64,000 nucleotides of DNA from Clostridium kluyveri (GCF_001902295.1 NZ_CP018335.1:2852001-2916000), one strand, 5' to 3'; shown: positions 21,106-31,049, counted from the stretch's first letter. Notes: generated from the letters alone by a model not told the origin. Translations and numbers: made by a program.

Positions 21106-22854
21106 TTATCCTAAATTCCATCCAATGGCCTTTTTCCTTATCTGGATAAACTCCCTATAGATACCTTCTTCATTTATAAGTTTTTCATGTTTTCCACTTT
21201 GTACAATATGTCCTTCACTCAACACGAAAATTTTATCTGCATTTCTCACTGTTGAAAGACGATGAGCAATCATAATAACAGTCTTGTACTTTGTGAGTTC
21301 TCGGATGGCAAGCTGAAGCTGGTTTTCATTTTCAGGATCCACACTTGAAGTGGCCTCGTCCAAAATAATTATAGGAGCATCCTTTAGTATAGCCCTTGCA
21401 ATGGAAATACGCTGTTTTTCTCCTCCTGAGAGGCTGCTTCCACCTTCTCCAATTAACGTATTGTATCCTTCAGGAAGCTTTTCTATAAACTCATGGCAGC
21501 TGGCCCTTTTAGCCGCTTCAACTACTTCCTCCATGGTTACCTCTGGATATCCAAACTTTATATTGTTCAAAATGGTATCATGAAACAAATATACATTTTG
21601 AAATACCATGCTTATATTTCTCATAAGACTTTCACATGTGTATTCCTTCACATCATATCCTCCAAGTAGAACTCTACCTTCATTTACATCCCAAAATCTG
21701 GCTATAAGGCTGCAGATGGTACTTTTCCCCCCTCCAGAAGGCCCTACAATAGCCACTGTTGAATTTTGCGGTATGGTAAGAGTTATGTTGTCTAGAATCT
21801 TTCTTTCATCATAGGAAAAAGATACATTTTTAAGTTCTATATTATAATTTTCAGGTTGAATGTCCCTCCCATTTTCATCCATAAGAGGTATTTCTTCTAC
21901 AGCCTGAATTTTATCCATGCTGCTGTCAAGTAATCTAAGTACTCCCGATACAGTGCCAATTAGCTCAATATAGGAGTAAATCACAAAACTTGATATAACC
22001 ATCATGAGAGTACTTAAAAGAGAAAGTCTGCCTCCTGAAAAAAGGTAGCAGGACATAAGAATGATAGTACATGCTGCAATCTTGAAAACATACAGATAAA
22101 GTGCAATCAACTTATTAAACACCTTCTCAAGGCCCATATTCCTCTTTCGGCTTTCTTCAACGGCTTCATCCACCGCCCTGTTTGATTTTTCACCAAGTCC
22201 AAAAGATTTTACAATGGATATTCCCTGTATATACTCAAGCACCGCAGAAACAAGAGCACTCTGTGCTTCCTGACGTTTTGGAGCAATATCAATACTCTTT
22301 TTCTGAAGTATGGAATTTACAATCATACCTAAAATAATGGCTAGAATAGATATAATACCTATACGCCAATCAAAGAGGCTTATTACAATACTTATTATAA
22401 CTGCATGAATAAATCCCACAATAATCTTATCTAAAATATCCCCTGCCTTGTTTTCAATATCCCCAATAGTAGTAGTAACTACAGAAGAAATCTCCCCAAG
22501 CCTATTGGAACTAAAATAACCCATAGGCATTCTCTTTAATCTATCCCCAATTTCAATTCTCTTGTCCGAACACATGGAAAAACATGCAATACTTCTTTTT
22601 TCATTAGCCAAATAACCAAATAATATTTTACCGGTCAGCCCTACAGCCATTATCAAAAATGCCAAAAATACAGTTTCCATAGTAATATTTTCTCCTGTAT
22701 CTCTTGCAACTATAATGCTGTCTAGAGCATACACCATGGCAAAAATAGGCACTGCCTGACAAATAGAGAATATAACATCAAGTGCAAAGGACTGTACCAG
22801 CTTTCCCCTGTACTTTCCCGAAAATATCAAAATCCTTTTTATGGTGTTAAGCAT
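21106..22854 (-). CDS. ABC exporter half-transporter, subunit 2
   Basis: 582 residues: a six-helix exporter membrane domain (about 15-300) then a nucleotide-binding domain with Walker A GPSGGGKST, Q-loop SMVFQNVYLFHDTI, signature SLSGGEKQRISIARAI, Walker B IIILDEATSSVDPENE and H-loop IAHRLSTV. It overlaps the previous gene by 8 bp and forms a heterodimer with it. The pairing with an AraC regulator resembles siderophore-related or peptide ABC pairs in Firmicutes; substrate unknown. Confidence 0.93.
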   Translation of the reverse strand: MLNTIKRILIFSGKYRGKLVQSFALDVIFSICQAVPIFAMVYALDSIIVARDTGENITMETVFLAFLIMAVGLTGKILFGYLANEKRSIACFSMCSDKRIEIGDRLKRMPMGYFSSNRLGEISSVVTTTIGDIENKAGDILDKIIVGFIHAVIISIVISLFDWRIGIISILAIILGMIVNSILQKKSIDIAPKRQEAQSALVSAVLEYIQGISIVKSFGLGEKSNRAVDEAVEESRKRNMGLEKVFNKLIALYLYVFKIAACTIILMSCYLFSGGRLSLLSTLMMVISSFVIYSYIELIGTVSGVLRLLDSSMDKIQAVEEIPLMDENGRDIQPENYNIELKNVSFSYDERKILDNITLTIPQNSTVAIVGPSGGGKSTICSLIARFWDVNEGRVLLGGYDVKEYTCESLMRNISMVFQNVYLFHDTILNNIKFGYPEVTMEEVVEAAKRASCHEFIEKLPEGYNTLIGEGGSSLSGGEKQRISIARAILKDAPIIILDEATSSVDPENENQLQLAIRELTKYKTVIMIAHRLSTVRNADKIFVLSEGHIVQSGKHEKLINEEGIYREFIQIRKKAIGWNLG

Positions 22855-24607
22855 ATTTTTTCCCTCCTTTTATCTCATCTCTATCTTTAGTTCCTATATG
22901 AGCCTCCCACATTTTTCTATAAAGATTGCAATTTTCAAGCAGTTTTTCATGAGTTCCCTGAGCTTCTATCTTGCCTTGATTTACCACAACTATATTATCT
23001 GCAGTTGTAATGGTGGAAAGCCTATGGGCTATTACAATTAAAGTTTTCCCCTTTACCATCTGAGATATGGATTCCTGTATTATGGCCTCATTTTCAGGAT
23101 CCGCATAGGCAGTGGCTTCATCAAGTACAATTACAGGACTATTTTTCAATATGGCCCTCGCAATTGAAATACGCTGCCTTTCCCCTCCTGAAAAATGCTT
23201 GCCTGCCTCACCTGCTTCTGTTTCATATCCATTTTGAAGACACATTATGAAATCATGACAGCTGGCTTTTTTAGCTGCTTCTATAATCTCCTTATCCGAT
23301 GCACCCTCCTTTCCAATTCGGATATTTTCCTTTATAGAGGTGTTAAACAGAAAATTTTCCTGTGATACATAGGATATCACATCACTTATCTGCTTAAGTG
23401 GAATATCTCTTACATCCACATCATCTATGGTTATCCTCCCGCCTGAAGCTTCCCAGAAACTGGCGATAAGTTTTGCTATAGTTGATTTTCCTGAACCTGA
23501 TGGCCCTACAATAGCTGTCATTCCACGTGGGACTATATCAAAAGATATTCCCTTTAAAATTTCAGTATCATCATAGCTGAATGTCACATCTTGAAACTTT
23601 ATTTTATAGTTCTTTAATTTTTTATATTGAGATGGACGTTTTAATTCCTCCTTATCTAATATTTGGTATACCTGTCCAATAATAGTTCCCATAGAAGCTA
23701 TGCTGTCAGTGTACTGCATAGCCTGTACAAGGGGTGTCAAAAGTCCAAAACACAATATTATACAAGTTATAAACACTGAGAGAGCCAAAGTTCCATTTAT
23801 GTAAAAATAAAGTCCTGAAGGTATGACAAAAAGCAGTGCCTCAGGAGTAACATACATGACAGCTGTATACAAAAACAGTGTGTTTTTGAAAAAAGCTGTC
23901 ACTGCAGCACAATTGTTTTCTACAGAGTCGGAATACTTCTTGTAGGAAGTTGAGGACTGGTTGAATGCTTTTATTGCCTCAATGCCGTTTACATATTCCA
24001 CTACATTGGAATTCATCAGATTACCGGCCTGGACATATTTCTTATAATAGTACACATATTTTTTCATGATAGGCTTATATAGCAGCATTCCTATAGGTAT
24101 TGTAACAAGGGATATAAGAGCCATACGCCAGTCCAGGTAAAATAAATATAAAAGCACAAATATCGGTACCAGAAGGTTTGATGTCATTTCTGGTATTACA
24201 TGGGCAAGAGGTTCCTCAAGTTTTTCAACCGTATCCACCATTATTGTCTTCAATTCTCCAGATGGATTTTCCAGTACATATCCAAGAGGAACCTTTGAAA
24301 GTTTTTCAGCAAACTTTACACGAATATTTTTTAGGATTGTAAAGGCTGCACTATGGGATATAGAAGTGGAAAGTGCATTAAAGCCTACTTTTCCTGTATA
24401 TCCTGCCAAAGCAGCAAGGACAACATATGAAAGCTGCCTGAAGTCAGAGTTTCCATCTATAATTTTCACCGTAATGTTTGCAGCAGCAAAATAGGGTATC
24501 ATGCCGCAGGCCACACCAAGTACGGCAAGAATCACCGAAACTGTCATTTTGTCCTTGCACTGAGAAGCAAAGTACATCAATCTTCTAAAAGTGCTATCTT
24601 TTTTCAT
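22847..24607 (-). CDS. ABC exporter half-transporter, subunit 1
   Basis: 586 residues with a six-helix type IV exporter domain and an NBD with Walker A GPSGSGKST, SYVSQENFLFNTSI, HFSGGERQRISIARAI and VIVLDEATAYADPENE. The signature begins FSGGE rather than LSGGE, a small asymmetry seen in heterodimeric exporters. ATG 24607 is chosen over 24670 because AGGAGGTTGAAC precedes it. It follows a long terminator hairpin that separates it from the AraC gene. Confidence 0.93.
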   Translation of the reverse strand: MKKDSTFRRLMYFASQCKDKMTVSVILAVLGVACGMIPYFAAANITVKIIDGNSDFRQLSYVVLAALAGYTGKVGFNALSTSISHSAAFTILKNIRVKFAEKLSKVPLGYVLENPSGELKTIMVDTVEKLEEPLAHVIPEMTSNLLVPIFVLLYLFYLDWRMALISLVTIPIGMLLYKPIMKKYVYYYKKYVQAGNLMNSNVVEYVNGIEAIKAFNQSSTSYKKYSDSVENNCAAVTAFFKNTLFLYTAVMYVTPEALLFVIPSGLYFYINGTLALSVFITCIILCFGLLTPLVQAMQYTDSIASMGTIIGQVYQILDKEELKRPSQYKKLKNYKIKFQDVTFSYDDTEILKGISFDIVPRGMTAIVGPSGSGKSTIAKLIASFWEASGGRITIDDVDVRDIPLKQISDVISYVSQENFLFNTSIKENIRIGKEGASDKEIIEAAKKASCHDFIMCLQNGYETEAGEAGKHFSGGERQRISIARAILKNSPVIVLDEATAYADPENEAIIQESISQMVKGKTLIVIAHRLSTITTADNIVVVNQGKIEAQGTHEKLLENCNLYRKMWEAHIGTKDRDEIKGGKKYA

Positions 24608-24638
24608 GTTCAACCTCCTTATATTATTAAAGAAAAAA

Positions 24639-24696
24639 ATAGGGATATAATTCAGTATAGTTAGTTCCATCTAACTATACTGAATTATATCCCTAT
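24639..24696 (-). terminator. 26-bp perfect inverted-repeat terminator between AraC and ABC genes
   Basis: Perfectly complementary 26-base arms (24639-24664 and 24671-24696, beginning ATAGGGATATAATTCAG) enclose a six-base loop. On the minus strand the hairpin is followed by seven Ts. It would strongly limit read-through from the AraC gene into the exporter genes, whose start is 32 bp further on. It may also act as an attenuator or a regulator-binding dyad. Confidence 0.8.
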
Positions 24697-24750
24697 GCCC
24701 CTTATTTATCTACTCCATTTATACATTTATGCTCCAAAACCGCCCATAAA

Positions 24751-25716
24751 TTATCTTCTTCTAAATTTACCTGGAGTCATTCCCATAATATCATGAAAGG
24801 CTTTTGAAAATTTACTGGCATTTTCATAGCCCACCATCATTGCAATGCCCCCTACAGTATTTTTAGTATTCAAAAGCATTCCCGCAGCTTTTTTTATCCT
24901 AAATTCCCTTATAAATGCATAATAAGTTTTACCATATATCTCTTTAAAACACTCCGAAAATGTCCTAGTATTTATCTCATACTTATTGCCTATTTCCTTT
25001 ATGGTAATATATTTTTCCACATTTTCCGTAACATCTTCCTTTATAAGTTTTACCTTGCTTATAATCCTTCTATCAAAATATTTTCCCTTTATTTCAGATA
25101 CCTGTATATCCTTGTCAATCAAAAAAAGCACCAGTTCTGAAAATTTAACAATGGCCCTTTCTCTCCAAAAAGCATCCTCTGATATTATATTCCCCATTAT
25201 GTTTTGTATGTACCTGTTATTGGACAGTATCATGAATTTTCCATGGACATTCATCTTGTGAAGCAGCATATAACTTGTAATTCTGGTTTTTCCAAACATG
25301 TTTTTCAGAAAATCATCCAGATTCTCTTCTGTGGTAGTAATTGAAATGCCCTTATAATTTCCCAGTGGAAAGTTGTGTTTATGATTGCCACTAGACAAAA
25401 CCGCCATTGCAAAATCCCCTGGTGCCACATAAAATATCTTTTGATTTAAATAATCTAGTTCACACCTGCCTGCCATGCAGTAATTCATTTCTATAATGCC
25501 TTTTTCCTCCACAGGAAGAAATTCATTAACCTTTAATTCAAAATCATGATATACAATCCATATACCCTTAAATATTTCATACTGCACAGTTTTTCCCTTA
25601 ATATAATTTTCATTGTAATAATAAGCCGTCTTATTTTCCTCCCTTTGAACTTTTTCAATCATATCTTCAAAAGAGGCCTGCCATCTGACATCGGCTATAT
25701 ACAACTCCTTGTCCAA
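24751..25716 (-). CDS. AraC-family transcriptional regulator
   Basis: 321 residues. Residues about 60-150 are a cupin-like sensing domain (EMNYCMAGRCELDY, VAPGDFAMAV). The C-terminal double HTH reads ITIKEIGNKYEINTRTFSEC, then GKTYYAFIREFRIKKAAGML and IAMMVGYENASKFSKAFHDI, followed by MGMTPGKFRR. TTG 25716 with GGGGAGAATTTT upstream is the likely start. Adjacent same-strand ABC half-transporters are the probable target, as in many clostridial AraC-ABC clusters. Confidence 0.9.
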   Translation of the reverse strand: MDKELYIADVRWQASFEDMIEKVQREENKTAYYYNENYIKGKTVQYEIFKGIWIVYHDFELKVNEFLPVEEKGIIEMNYCMAGRCELDYLNQKIFYVAPGDFAMAVLSSGNHKHNFPLGNYKGISITTTEENLDDFLKNMFGKTRITSYMLLHKMNVHGKFMILSNNRYIQNIMGNIISEDAFWRERAIVKFSELVLFLIDKDIQVSEIKGKYFDRRIISKVKLIKEDVTENVEKYITIKEIGNKYEINTRTFSECFKEIYGKTYYAFIREFRIKKAAGMLLNTKNTVGGIAMMVGYENASKFSKAFHDIMGMTPGKFRRR

Positions 25717-25899
25717 AAAATTCTCCCCATTTCCATATTTTATTTTAATATCTTTATTTTCATTATAATTGCCACCTATCTCTGTATTTTATCTTTCCAC
25801 TTTCTCCAGTATGAACACTCATGTATCCCTTATAAGTTTTTCTAAGGCTCAGACAGATAAGGTCATTACCTATGCAAAAACTCCATCTGAATCTTTAAA

Positions 25900-26739
25900 T
25901 TACTTAATAAAAGTTCCATTATCAAGTTCATTAAAAGCTTCAGTGAGTTCCTCATTTGAATTCATTACAATAGGCCCTCCCCATGCAACAGGTTCATTTA
26001 AAGATTTTCCTGTAAATAAAATAAAATGAATTTTTTCTTTACCTGACTTTACTTCTATTTTATCACCATTTTCAAAAAGAGCCGCACTTTTTTCATATAT
26101 TGGATTTTTCATTCCTCCATCAAAATAACCATATCCTCTAAAAATATATATAAATGCAGTATCATATTCCTTCGTTTCAAAAGACCATTTTGAGTCAGCC
26201 TCCATTTTAACTTCCAAAATATTTGCTTTTACATATCCTCCATCAAAGGCCCCACTTGTATCTTTGTATTTTCCAGATATAACTTTTATATTACATCCTT
26301 GTTCTTTCACTTCACCTATATCTTTTCTTTCTATACTTCTATACTTTGGGGAACACATTTTATTTTTTCTAGGAAGGTTTATCCACAGTTGAAATCCCAT
26401 CATAAGCTCAGAGATCTGTGGCATTTCCTGATGAATTATTCCGCTCCCTGCAGTCATCCACTGGCAGCATCCATCTTCAATTACACCTATATTCCCCATA
26501 CTATCTTTATGTTCTATTTTCCCATTTATAAGATATGTTACTGTATCTATGCCCCTGTGGGGATGCCACGGAAAACCTTTTATATAATCTTCTGGATTAG
26601 TAGAATCAAAAATATCAAGCATTAAAAATGGATCAAACTCCTTTACTGTACCAATAGATAGTATTCTGACAAGCTTCACTCCAGCTCCATCTTTTTCTAT
26701 ATTGCCTTTTATGACTTTTTTTATTGCTCTGGCTGACAT
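25900..26739 (-). CDS. Pirin family protein
   Basis: 279 residues of the bicupin pirin family. FDPFLMLDIFDS, GFPWHPHRGIDTVTYLINGK with two metal-ligand His residues, HKDSMGNIGVIEDGCCQWMT and SGIIHQEMPQ are signature blocks in the N-terminal cupin. The C-terminal cupin ends with FILFTGKSLNEPVAWGGPIV. Pirins bind Fe, and some are quercetinases. ATG 26739 (MSARAIKK) follows GGAGGGATTTTT and is preferred over 26760. Confidence 0.94.
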   Translation of the reverse strand: MSARAIKKVIKGNIEKDGAGVKLVRILSIGTVKEFDPFLMLDIFDSTNPEDYIKGFPWHPHRGIDTVTYLINGKIEHKDSMGNIGVIEDGCCQWMTAGSGIIHQEMPQISELMMGFQLWINLPRKNKMCSPKYRSIERKDIGEVKEQGCNIKVISGKYKDTSGAFDGGYVKANILEVKMEADSKWSFETKEYDTAFIYIFRGYGYFDGGMKNPIYEKSAALFENGDKIEVKSGKEKIHFILFTGKSLNEPVAWGGPIVMNSNEELTEAFNELDNGTFIK

Positions 26740-26865
26740 AAAAATCCCTCCAATATTCATTATAAGTGTAAATTTGTAGCAATGGGACTAACTTTTCATA
26801 TAATATAGCATATAAAAATAACTATTACAACTTATTTAAACACAATAGGAAAAGGTGAGGGTTAT

Positions 26866-27162
26866 ATGGAAAGAATATATGATAGTAATGATATAAGGGT
26901 AGGATGTTTAAAACACAATGATACTGTTTATGACAGATATCACAGAGTTGTTGGATATATTGATGCTCCCGTACTTTATGATGCAAATTATAGACGAATA
27001 GGCTACGTAAAAAATGGAACCATCTATAAACGTAACGGCCATCCAGCGTGTTATTTCAATGGTTGGCATATCCATGATATGAGGGGGCACAGACTAGGGC
27101 ATGTAAACAGTTCCTGGCTGGGATTGCTTGCGGCCGGTCTATTACTAGGTCTATATTATTAG
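26866..27162 (+). CDS. Small repeat protein with C-terminal membrane helix
   Basis: 98 residues, not recognised. It is built of about four copies of a 17-22 residue unit, each giving I/V-x-G-x-I/V-x-x-x-x-V/I-Y-D (for example DIRVGCLKHNDTVYD, VVGYIDAPVLYD, RIGYVKNGTIYKR, HRLGHVNSSW). It ends in a hydrophobic segment GLLAAGLLLGLYY that could insert in a membrane. RBS AAAGGTGAGG precedes ATG 26866. It may be a short beta-meander surface or spore protein (inference). Confidence 0.7.
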   Translation: MERIYDSNDIRVGCLKHNDTVYDRYHRVVGYIDAPVLYDANYRRIGYVKNGTIYKRNGHPACYFNGWHIHDMRGHRLGHVNSSWLGLLAAGLLLGLYY

Positions 27163-27235
27163 TTTGTGGTACCTAGATATAGTTGACTTTTGTAGTTTAG
27201 ATCCATAATGCTTTAATTTATCCCATGATAAAATT

Positions 27236-27320
27236 AACTAATACCCCCAGCTTCTTTAAGATGGGGGATAAACACCTTATATACCTATGTTTTAGGTATG
27301 ATGTAAATAAACCCTAAACA
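27236..27320 (-). repeat. Structured intergenic repeat, degenerate (copy E)
   Basis: On the minus strand GTGTTTATCCCCCATCTTAA followed by AGAAGCTGGGGGTATTAG matches the family's 3' end and its flanking bases. The 5' part is weak (GTTTAGGGTTTATTT). CCCCCA and TGGGGG pair to form a local hairpin. The remaining 360 bp to the next gene hold no gene I can support. Confidence 0.45.
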
Positions 27321-27682
27321 AATTTAAAATTTAACGTATACTTTTAACACTGTGTATGTTAAATTTATAATACAGACTTGTAATATATTTACTACAATCT
27401 TAAAAATCAAATAATTGCAACTTGTTACAATCCGCTTCCTGCTAGTAATAAATCCACAAAATTCATTTACTTTTAATACATAAACAGTACTTTGTGCAAG
27501 AACACATATGTTGTGGAATTAGTAATATATTCTGGTTCAGATGGTAGTAAACGCTTTAAGTCCACTTAGTCATTCATTTGTAGGCATAAAGAATGTTAAC
27601 TCAACAAATGGCTTTAACATGAAACCCTGAATAAAGAAAAGACCAAGGCTGGAACTGGATTAAGAAAAGGGGGAGAATAGAA

Positions 27683-28444
27683 ATGAAGATTACCGTTATT
27701 AATGGAAGTCCTAAAGGCAAAGATAGCAATACTAATATAATGGTTACCGCTTTCTTAAAGGGGGCAAAGCGGGCAGGGGCAACAACTGTTAACATTTTCT
27801 TGGCAGAAAAAGAAATTAAACATTGTCTAGGTTGTTTTTCCTGTTGGTTCGTTAATCCTGGACAATGTGTGATTAAAGATGATATATCAGATATTATTGC
27901 TCAAGGTGAGGGAACAGATATTCTTATTTTAGCTACACCGCTTAAATATGCTAACATATCCAGTATGCTAAAAGTTTTTATTGAACGAATGCTGGTGTTG
28001 TGCAATCCATATTTTGAAATAACTCCAATAGGAATCAGACACCCGAAAAAAATAGCAGCAGCAGAAGCACAGTCATCTTTTTATCGTTCTAAACTAGTAA
28101 TGATGGCTAACGGTGCTCTTTCTACCAGAGATCATTTTCAAATAATTTCCAAATGGGTTAATAAATTGGCTTTCTACAATCATACGGAAGTACTTGGAGA
28201 AATATATGCTCCGCAAGGACTTCTTCTCAATACTCAAGATAAGGAATTACGCCCTATTATTGATAATTATCTGCAGCTTTTGGAACAGGCAGGTCAAGAA
28301 CTTGTAACCATGAACAGACTGTCAGATCAGACAGCAAAATCATTGGAACAGAACTTTATTCCTACTGATATTTACGTTAAACAAGTTAATAGCTTATTTG
28401 ATAATTTACTTGATAAATTGGAACATCCTTACTCCAGGTGGTAG
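27683..28444 (+). CDS. Flavodoxin-like NAD(P)H-dependent oxidoreductase
   Basis: 253 residues. KITVINGSPKGKDSNTN is the FMN-phosphate loop of the NADPH-dependent FMN reductase fold. CLGCFSCWFVNPGQCVIKDD is the Cys-rich loop of clostridial iron-sulfur-flavoprotein-like members, and LATPLKYANISSMLKVFIER covers the second flavin loop. A C-terminal helical extension of about 90 residues is longer than usual. RBS AAGGGGGAGAATAG precedes ATG 27683. Monocistronic. Confidence 0.85.
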   Translation: MKITVINGSPKGKDSNTNIMVTAFLKGAKRAGATTVNIFLAEKEIKHCLGCFSCWFVNPGQCVIKDDISDIIAQGEGTDILILATPLKYANISSMLKVFIERMLVLCNPYFEITPIGIRHPKKIAAAEAQSSFYRSKLVMMANGALSTRDHFQIISKWVNKLAFYNHTEVLGEIYAPQGLLLNTQDKELRPIIDNYLQLLEQAGQELVTMNRLSDQTAKSLEQNFIPTDIYVKQVNSLFDNLLDKLEHPYSRW

Positions 28445-28573
28445 ATGAAATGGACATGCTAGGAAACATATGTAAGCAATTATTAGCAGGTGTTTGATTT
28501 ATAATCATGTAAATCCTTATGAAAACTTAGTGATAATATGACATTAGATAAAATAGAAAAACTGCCTTTTAAA

Positions 28574-28608
28574 TGAGTTCCCATTTTTTATATAAAATTA
28601 GGAACTCA
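28574..28608 (-). terminator. Hairpin terminator of the metal-permease operon
   Basis: TGAGTTCC and GGAACTCA form a perfect 8-bp stem 28 bp beyond the DUF1980 stop. It is followed on the minus strand by TTTAAAAG. Confidence 0.5.
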
Positions 28609-28635
28609 AATACTAAATTTAAAAATATATCAGTA

Positions 28636-29364
28636 TCAAGGATAAACATATGGATTCTCTGGAGTCTCTATATTTTCTATTTTTTGTACAACTATTATGG
28701 GCATTATATCTTCATTTCCATATTTAGTACTTTCAAGGGTACCTTCTACACTTATCCATTGTTCTTTATTAAGCTGTGATGCATTATCCCATCTGCACAT
28801 TAATCCTATGACTTGAGCATCAGCAGCACAACAGCTCATCAGCATTCTTGCAACGACAAATTCATTTTCCTTAAAGTTTTCTTCCTTATAGACAAAACCT
28901 CTTATTATTACCTTCTTTCCAATATACTGCTGAACTTTACCCTCTAATTTAAAAATATTTTCATAATAATTGTGATCATCAAATAAGATAATATCGCCAG
29001 TGATATCTTCTTCTATATTCTCATTGGTTGAACCATTATTATTTGAATTGATTATTGTGACCCCCTTATTATCAGCAATTTCTGTATTTAAATTATTTGG
29101 AACTGCTGTAAATCCAATTAGAATTACTGCAAGAAACATTAAATAACTTATCCTGAATTTATTTCTAGTCACTACTGTAAATATTTTTGTCAATTGAAAT
29201 AAAGCTAATATGGAAATTGCCACTATGGTGATCTTTATATATATAAACATTTTAGGATTAATAAAATTATTAATCTTTCCTGTTTTCATCAAATAACATA
29301 AAAGGGCATTAAAAGCTATAAAAATAATAAATTTTACAAACTCTTCAATATTAAATTTTCTCAT
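28636..29364 (-). CDS. DUF1980/TIGR03943-type putative permease subunit (YcgQ-like)
   Basis: 242 residues: three N-terminal membrane helices (IEEFVKFIIFIAFNALLCYL, a helix near 40-60, and one near 72-90), then an extracytoplasmic OB-like domain with YIGKKVIIRGFVYKEENF, FVVARMLMSCCAADAQVIG and WISVEGTLE. The paired Cys (SCCAAD) is conserved in the family. Start ATG 29364 overlaps the preceding TAA by one base (TAATG). The family is normally paired with a DUF318/UPF0718 permease, here encoded directly upstream. Confidence 0.85.
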   Translation of the reverse strand: MRKFNIEEFVKFIIFIAFNALLCYLMKTGKINNFINPKMFIYIKITIVAISILALFQLTKIFTVVTRNKFRISYLMFLAVILIGFTAVPNNLNTEIADNKGVTIINSNNNGSTNENIEEDITGDIILFDDHNYYENIFKLEGKVQQYIGKKVIIRGFVYKEENFKENEFVVARMLMSCCAADAQVIGLMCRWDNASQLNKEQWISVEGTLESTKYGNEDIMPIIVVQKIENIETPENPYVYP

Positions 29365-31034
29365 TACACTACCCCCATGGTGGTTAATATATTTATTAAA
29401 CAGCCAATTATGTAACAAACAGAAAAAATGTATATTATCAATCTTATTACAAAGCCTTTTTTAAAGCTTGCTCCAAGCATTATGGTGTTTTTTATATCCA
29501 GCATAGGACCTATAATCATGAAGGCAGAAACAGAGCCTAGTGTAAATTGATTTAAAAATGTCCTTGCAATAAAGGCATCTGCCTCAGAGCAAACTGATAA
29601 CACAAATGCTAAAAGCATCATTACAATTATAGAATATACAGTGTGCTTTCCAAGAGGAGTTATAATGCTTCTAGGTACAAATGTTTGAAATGCTGAGGAT
29701 AACACAGCACCTATTATTAAATATTTGCTTATATCAAAAAATTCAATTGTAGTATGCTCCAAAACATTTAAAATTTTTGACCTTTTTAAACTATATTGAT
29801 GATTATAGCCACATCCGCAGAGAATATCACCGTCAGACTCAAATTCTTTCCCTTTTACCGGCATGTCTTTACCTTGAACAACTTCTATAAGAAAGCCTAT
29901 TGTTACAGCTGCTAAAACTCCAAATGCTGCCCTTAACAATACAACACTGGGTCTATCGTAAAAAGCACTATAAGTAGATAACAGCACAACAGGATTTACT
30001 ATAGGTACCGCAAGCATAAATGTAACAGCTATACTAGCTGGAACACCTTTTTTCATAAGCCTTCTGGCTATAGGAACAATAGCACATTCACATATTGGAA
30101 ATACAAATCCCATTAAAGAAGCTCCCGTAATTCCCAAAAATTTATTTTTAGGCAGCACCTTTGAGATAACTTTATCTGACACAAAAACCTGTATCACTGC
30201 TGATATAAAAGAACCTAAAAGTATAAATGGAATGGCCTCCAGCATTATGCTAATAAATATAGTAAAAAAGCTGTTAGTAAATCTCAAATTAAAATTAAAA
30301 TCAGTTAATCCTCTTATTCCATTAAAGACAAAAATAAGTAATACCCCTAAAATCATATATATAATTATTTTTCCGTTATTTGATTCAGCTGCTTCTGAGC
30401 TTCCTAATGCTTTTTCATCTTCTCCTTGAAAATAATTTTTTGTAACTGTTTGTATATTTTTTAAAATTTTTTTTCTCAATATATTAGCTTTTAAAAGTTC
30501 TTCTTCTAAATCATTAACATTTTCAATTCCCAATATAATTGCATAGGAGTTAATCTCTTCAATCTTCTTTTTAATCCTTACTTGATCTTTTTTTGCCATT
30601 GTTTTAAAATTATTCATTATTATTAAATTACTATTATATATAGGTGGAAAAATCAAGGATTCCATATTACTCAAATAAAGTTCAAAACTCTCTGCATCTA
30701 ATATATTAAATATAGTGGATATATTGCAGTTTTTTCTTATTTCATCCTGATTTAATGTATCTAACAGTTCCTGCAATAAAGTTGCTCCATTATGTTCAAT
30801 AATAATCCTATGAGGTTTATAACTTTTAATTATATCCATTGAAATTACATCTTCCACAGCAACTTGTCCACTGTTTATATATTTATCTGCAATGCTTTTT
30901 TCTCCAATCTCATTCTGAAATATAAGCACTCGTTCTCCCTGGGATAAAGTATTGCCTAAAAGAACATTTATAAAAGTAGTTTTTCCAGCCCCTAAAAACC
31001 CTGTAACTATTTCTATATCAATTTTTTTCATCAT
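29364..31034 (-). CDS. Fusion of CobW-type GTPase domain and DUF318/UPF0718 permease
   Basis: 556 residues. Residues 1-190 are a COG0523/CobW-like GTPase (VTGFLGAGKTTF Walker A, FQNEIGEKS switch, IIEHNGATL). Unlike the adjacent CobW protein it has no CXCC metal motif. Residues about 215-556 are a polytopic permease with the DUF318 core PICECAIVPIARRLMKKGVP and a second half FVLSVCSEADAFIARTF; a Cys-rich loop CGCGYNHQ lies between the halves. GTPase and permease are usually separate genes. Fusion implies GTP-driven or GTP-gated metal handling; the metal is unknown. Confidence 0.85.
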   Translation of the reverse strand: MMKKIDIEIVTGFLGAGKTTFINVLLGNTLSQGERVLIFQNEIGEKSIADKYINSGQVAVEDVISMDIIKSYKPHRIIIEHNGATLLQELLDTLNQDEIRKNCNISTIFNILDAESFELYLSNMESLIFPPIYNSNLIIMNNFKTMAKKDQVRIKKKIEEINSYAIILGIENVNDLEEELLKANILRKKILKNIQTVTKNYFQGEDEKALGSSEAAESNNGKIIIYMILGVLLIFVFNGIRGLTDFNFNLRFTNSFFTIFISIMLEAIPFILLGSFISAVIQVFVSDKVISKVLPKNKFLGITGASLMGFVFPICECAIVPIARRLMKKGVPASIAVTFMLAVPIVNPVVLLSTYSAFYDRPSVVLLRAAFGVLAAVTIGFLIEVVQGKDMPVKGKEFESDGDILCGCGYNHQYSLKRSKILNVLEHTTIEFFDISKYLIIGAVLSSAFQTFVPRSIITPLGKHTVYSIIVMMLLAFVLSVCSEADAFIARTFLNQFTLGSVSAFMIIGPMLDIKNTIMLGASFKKGFVIRLIIYIFSVCYIIGCLINILTTMGVV

Positions 31035-31049
31035 CTATTATACCCCATG

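Noticed and set aside
27321..27682. Search for a gene in the 360-bp gap before the flavodoxin-like gene
   Set aside because: Only short frames without RBS or similarity on either strand; nothing supportable.
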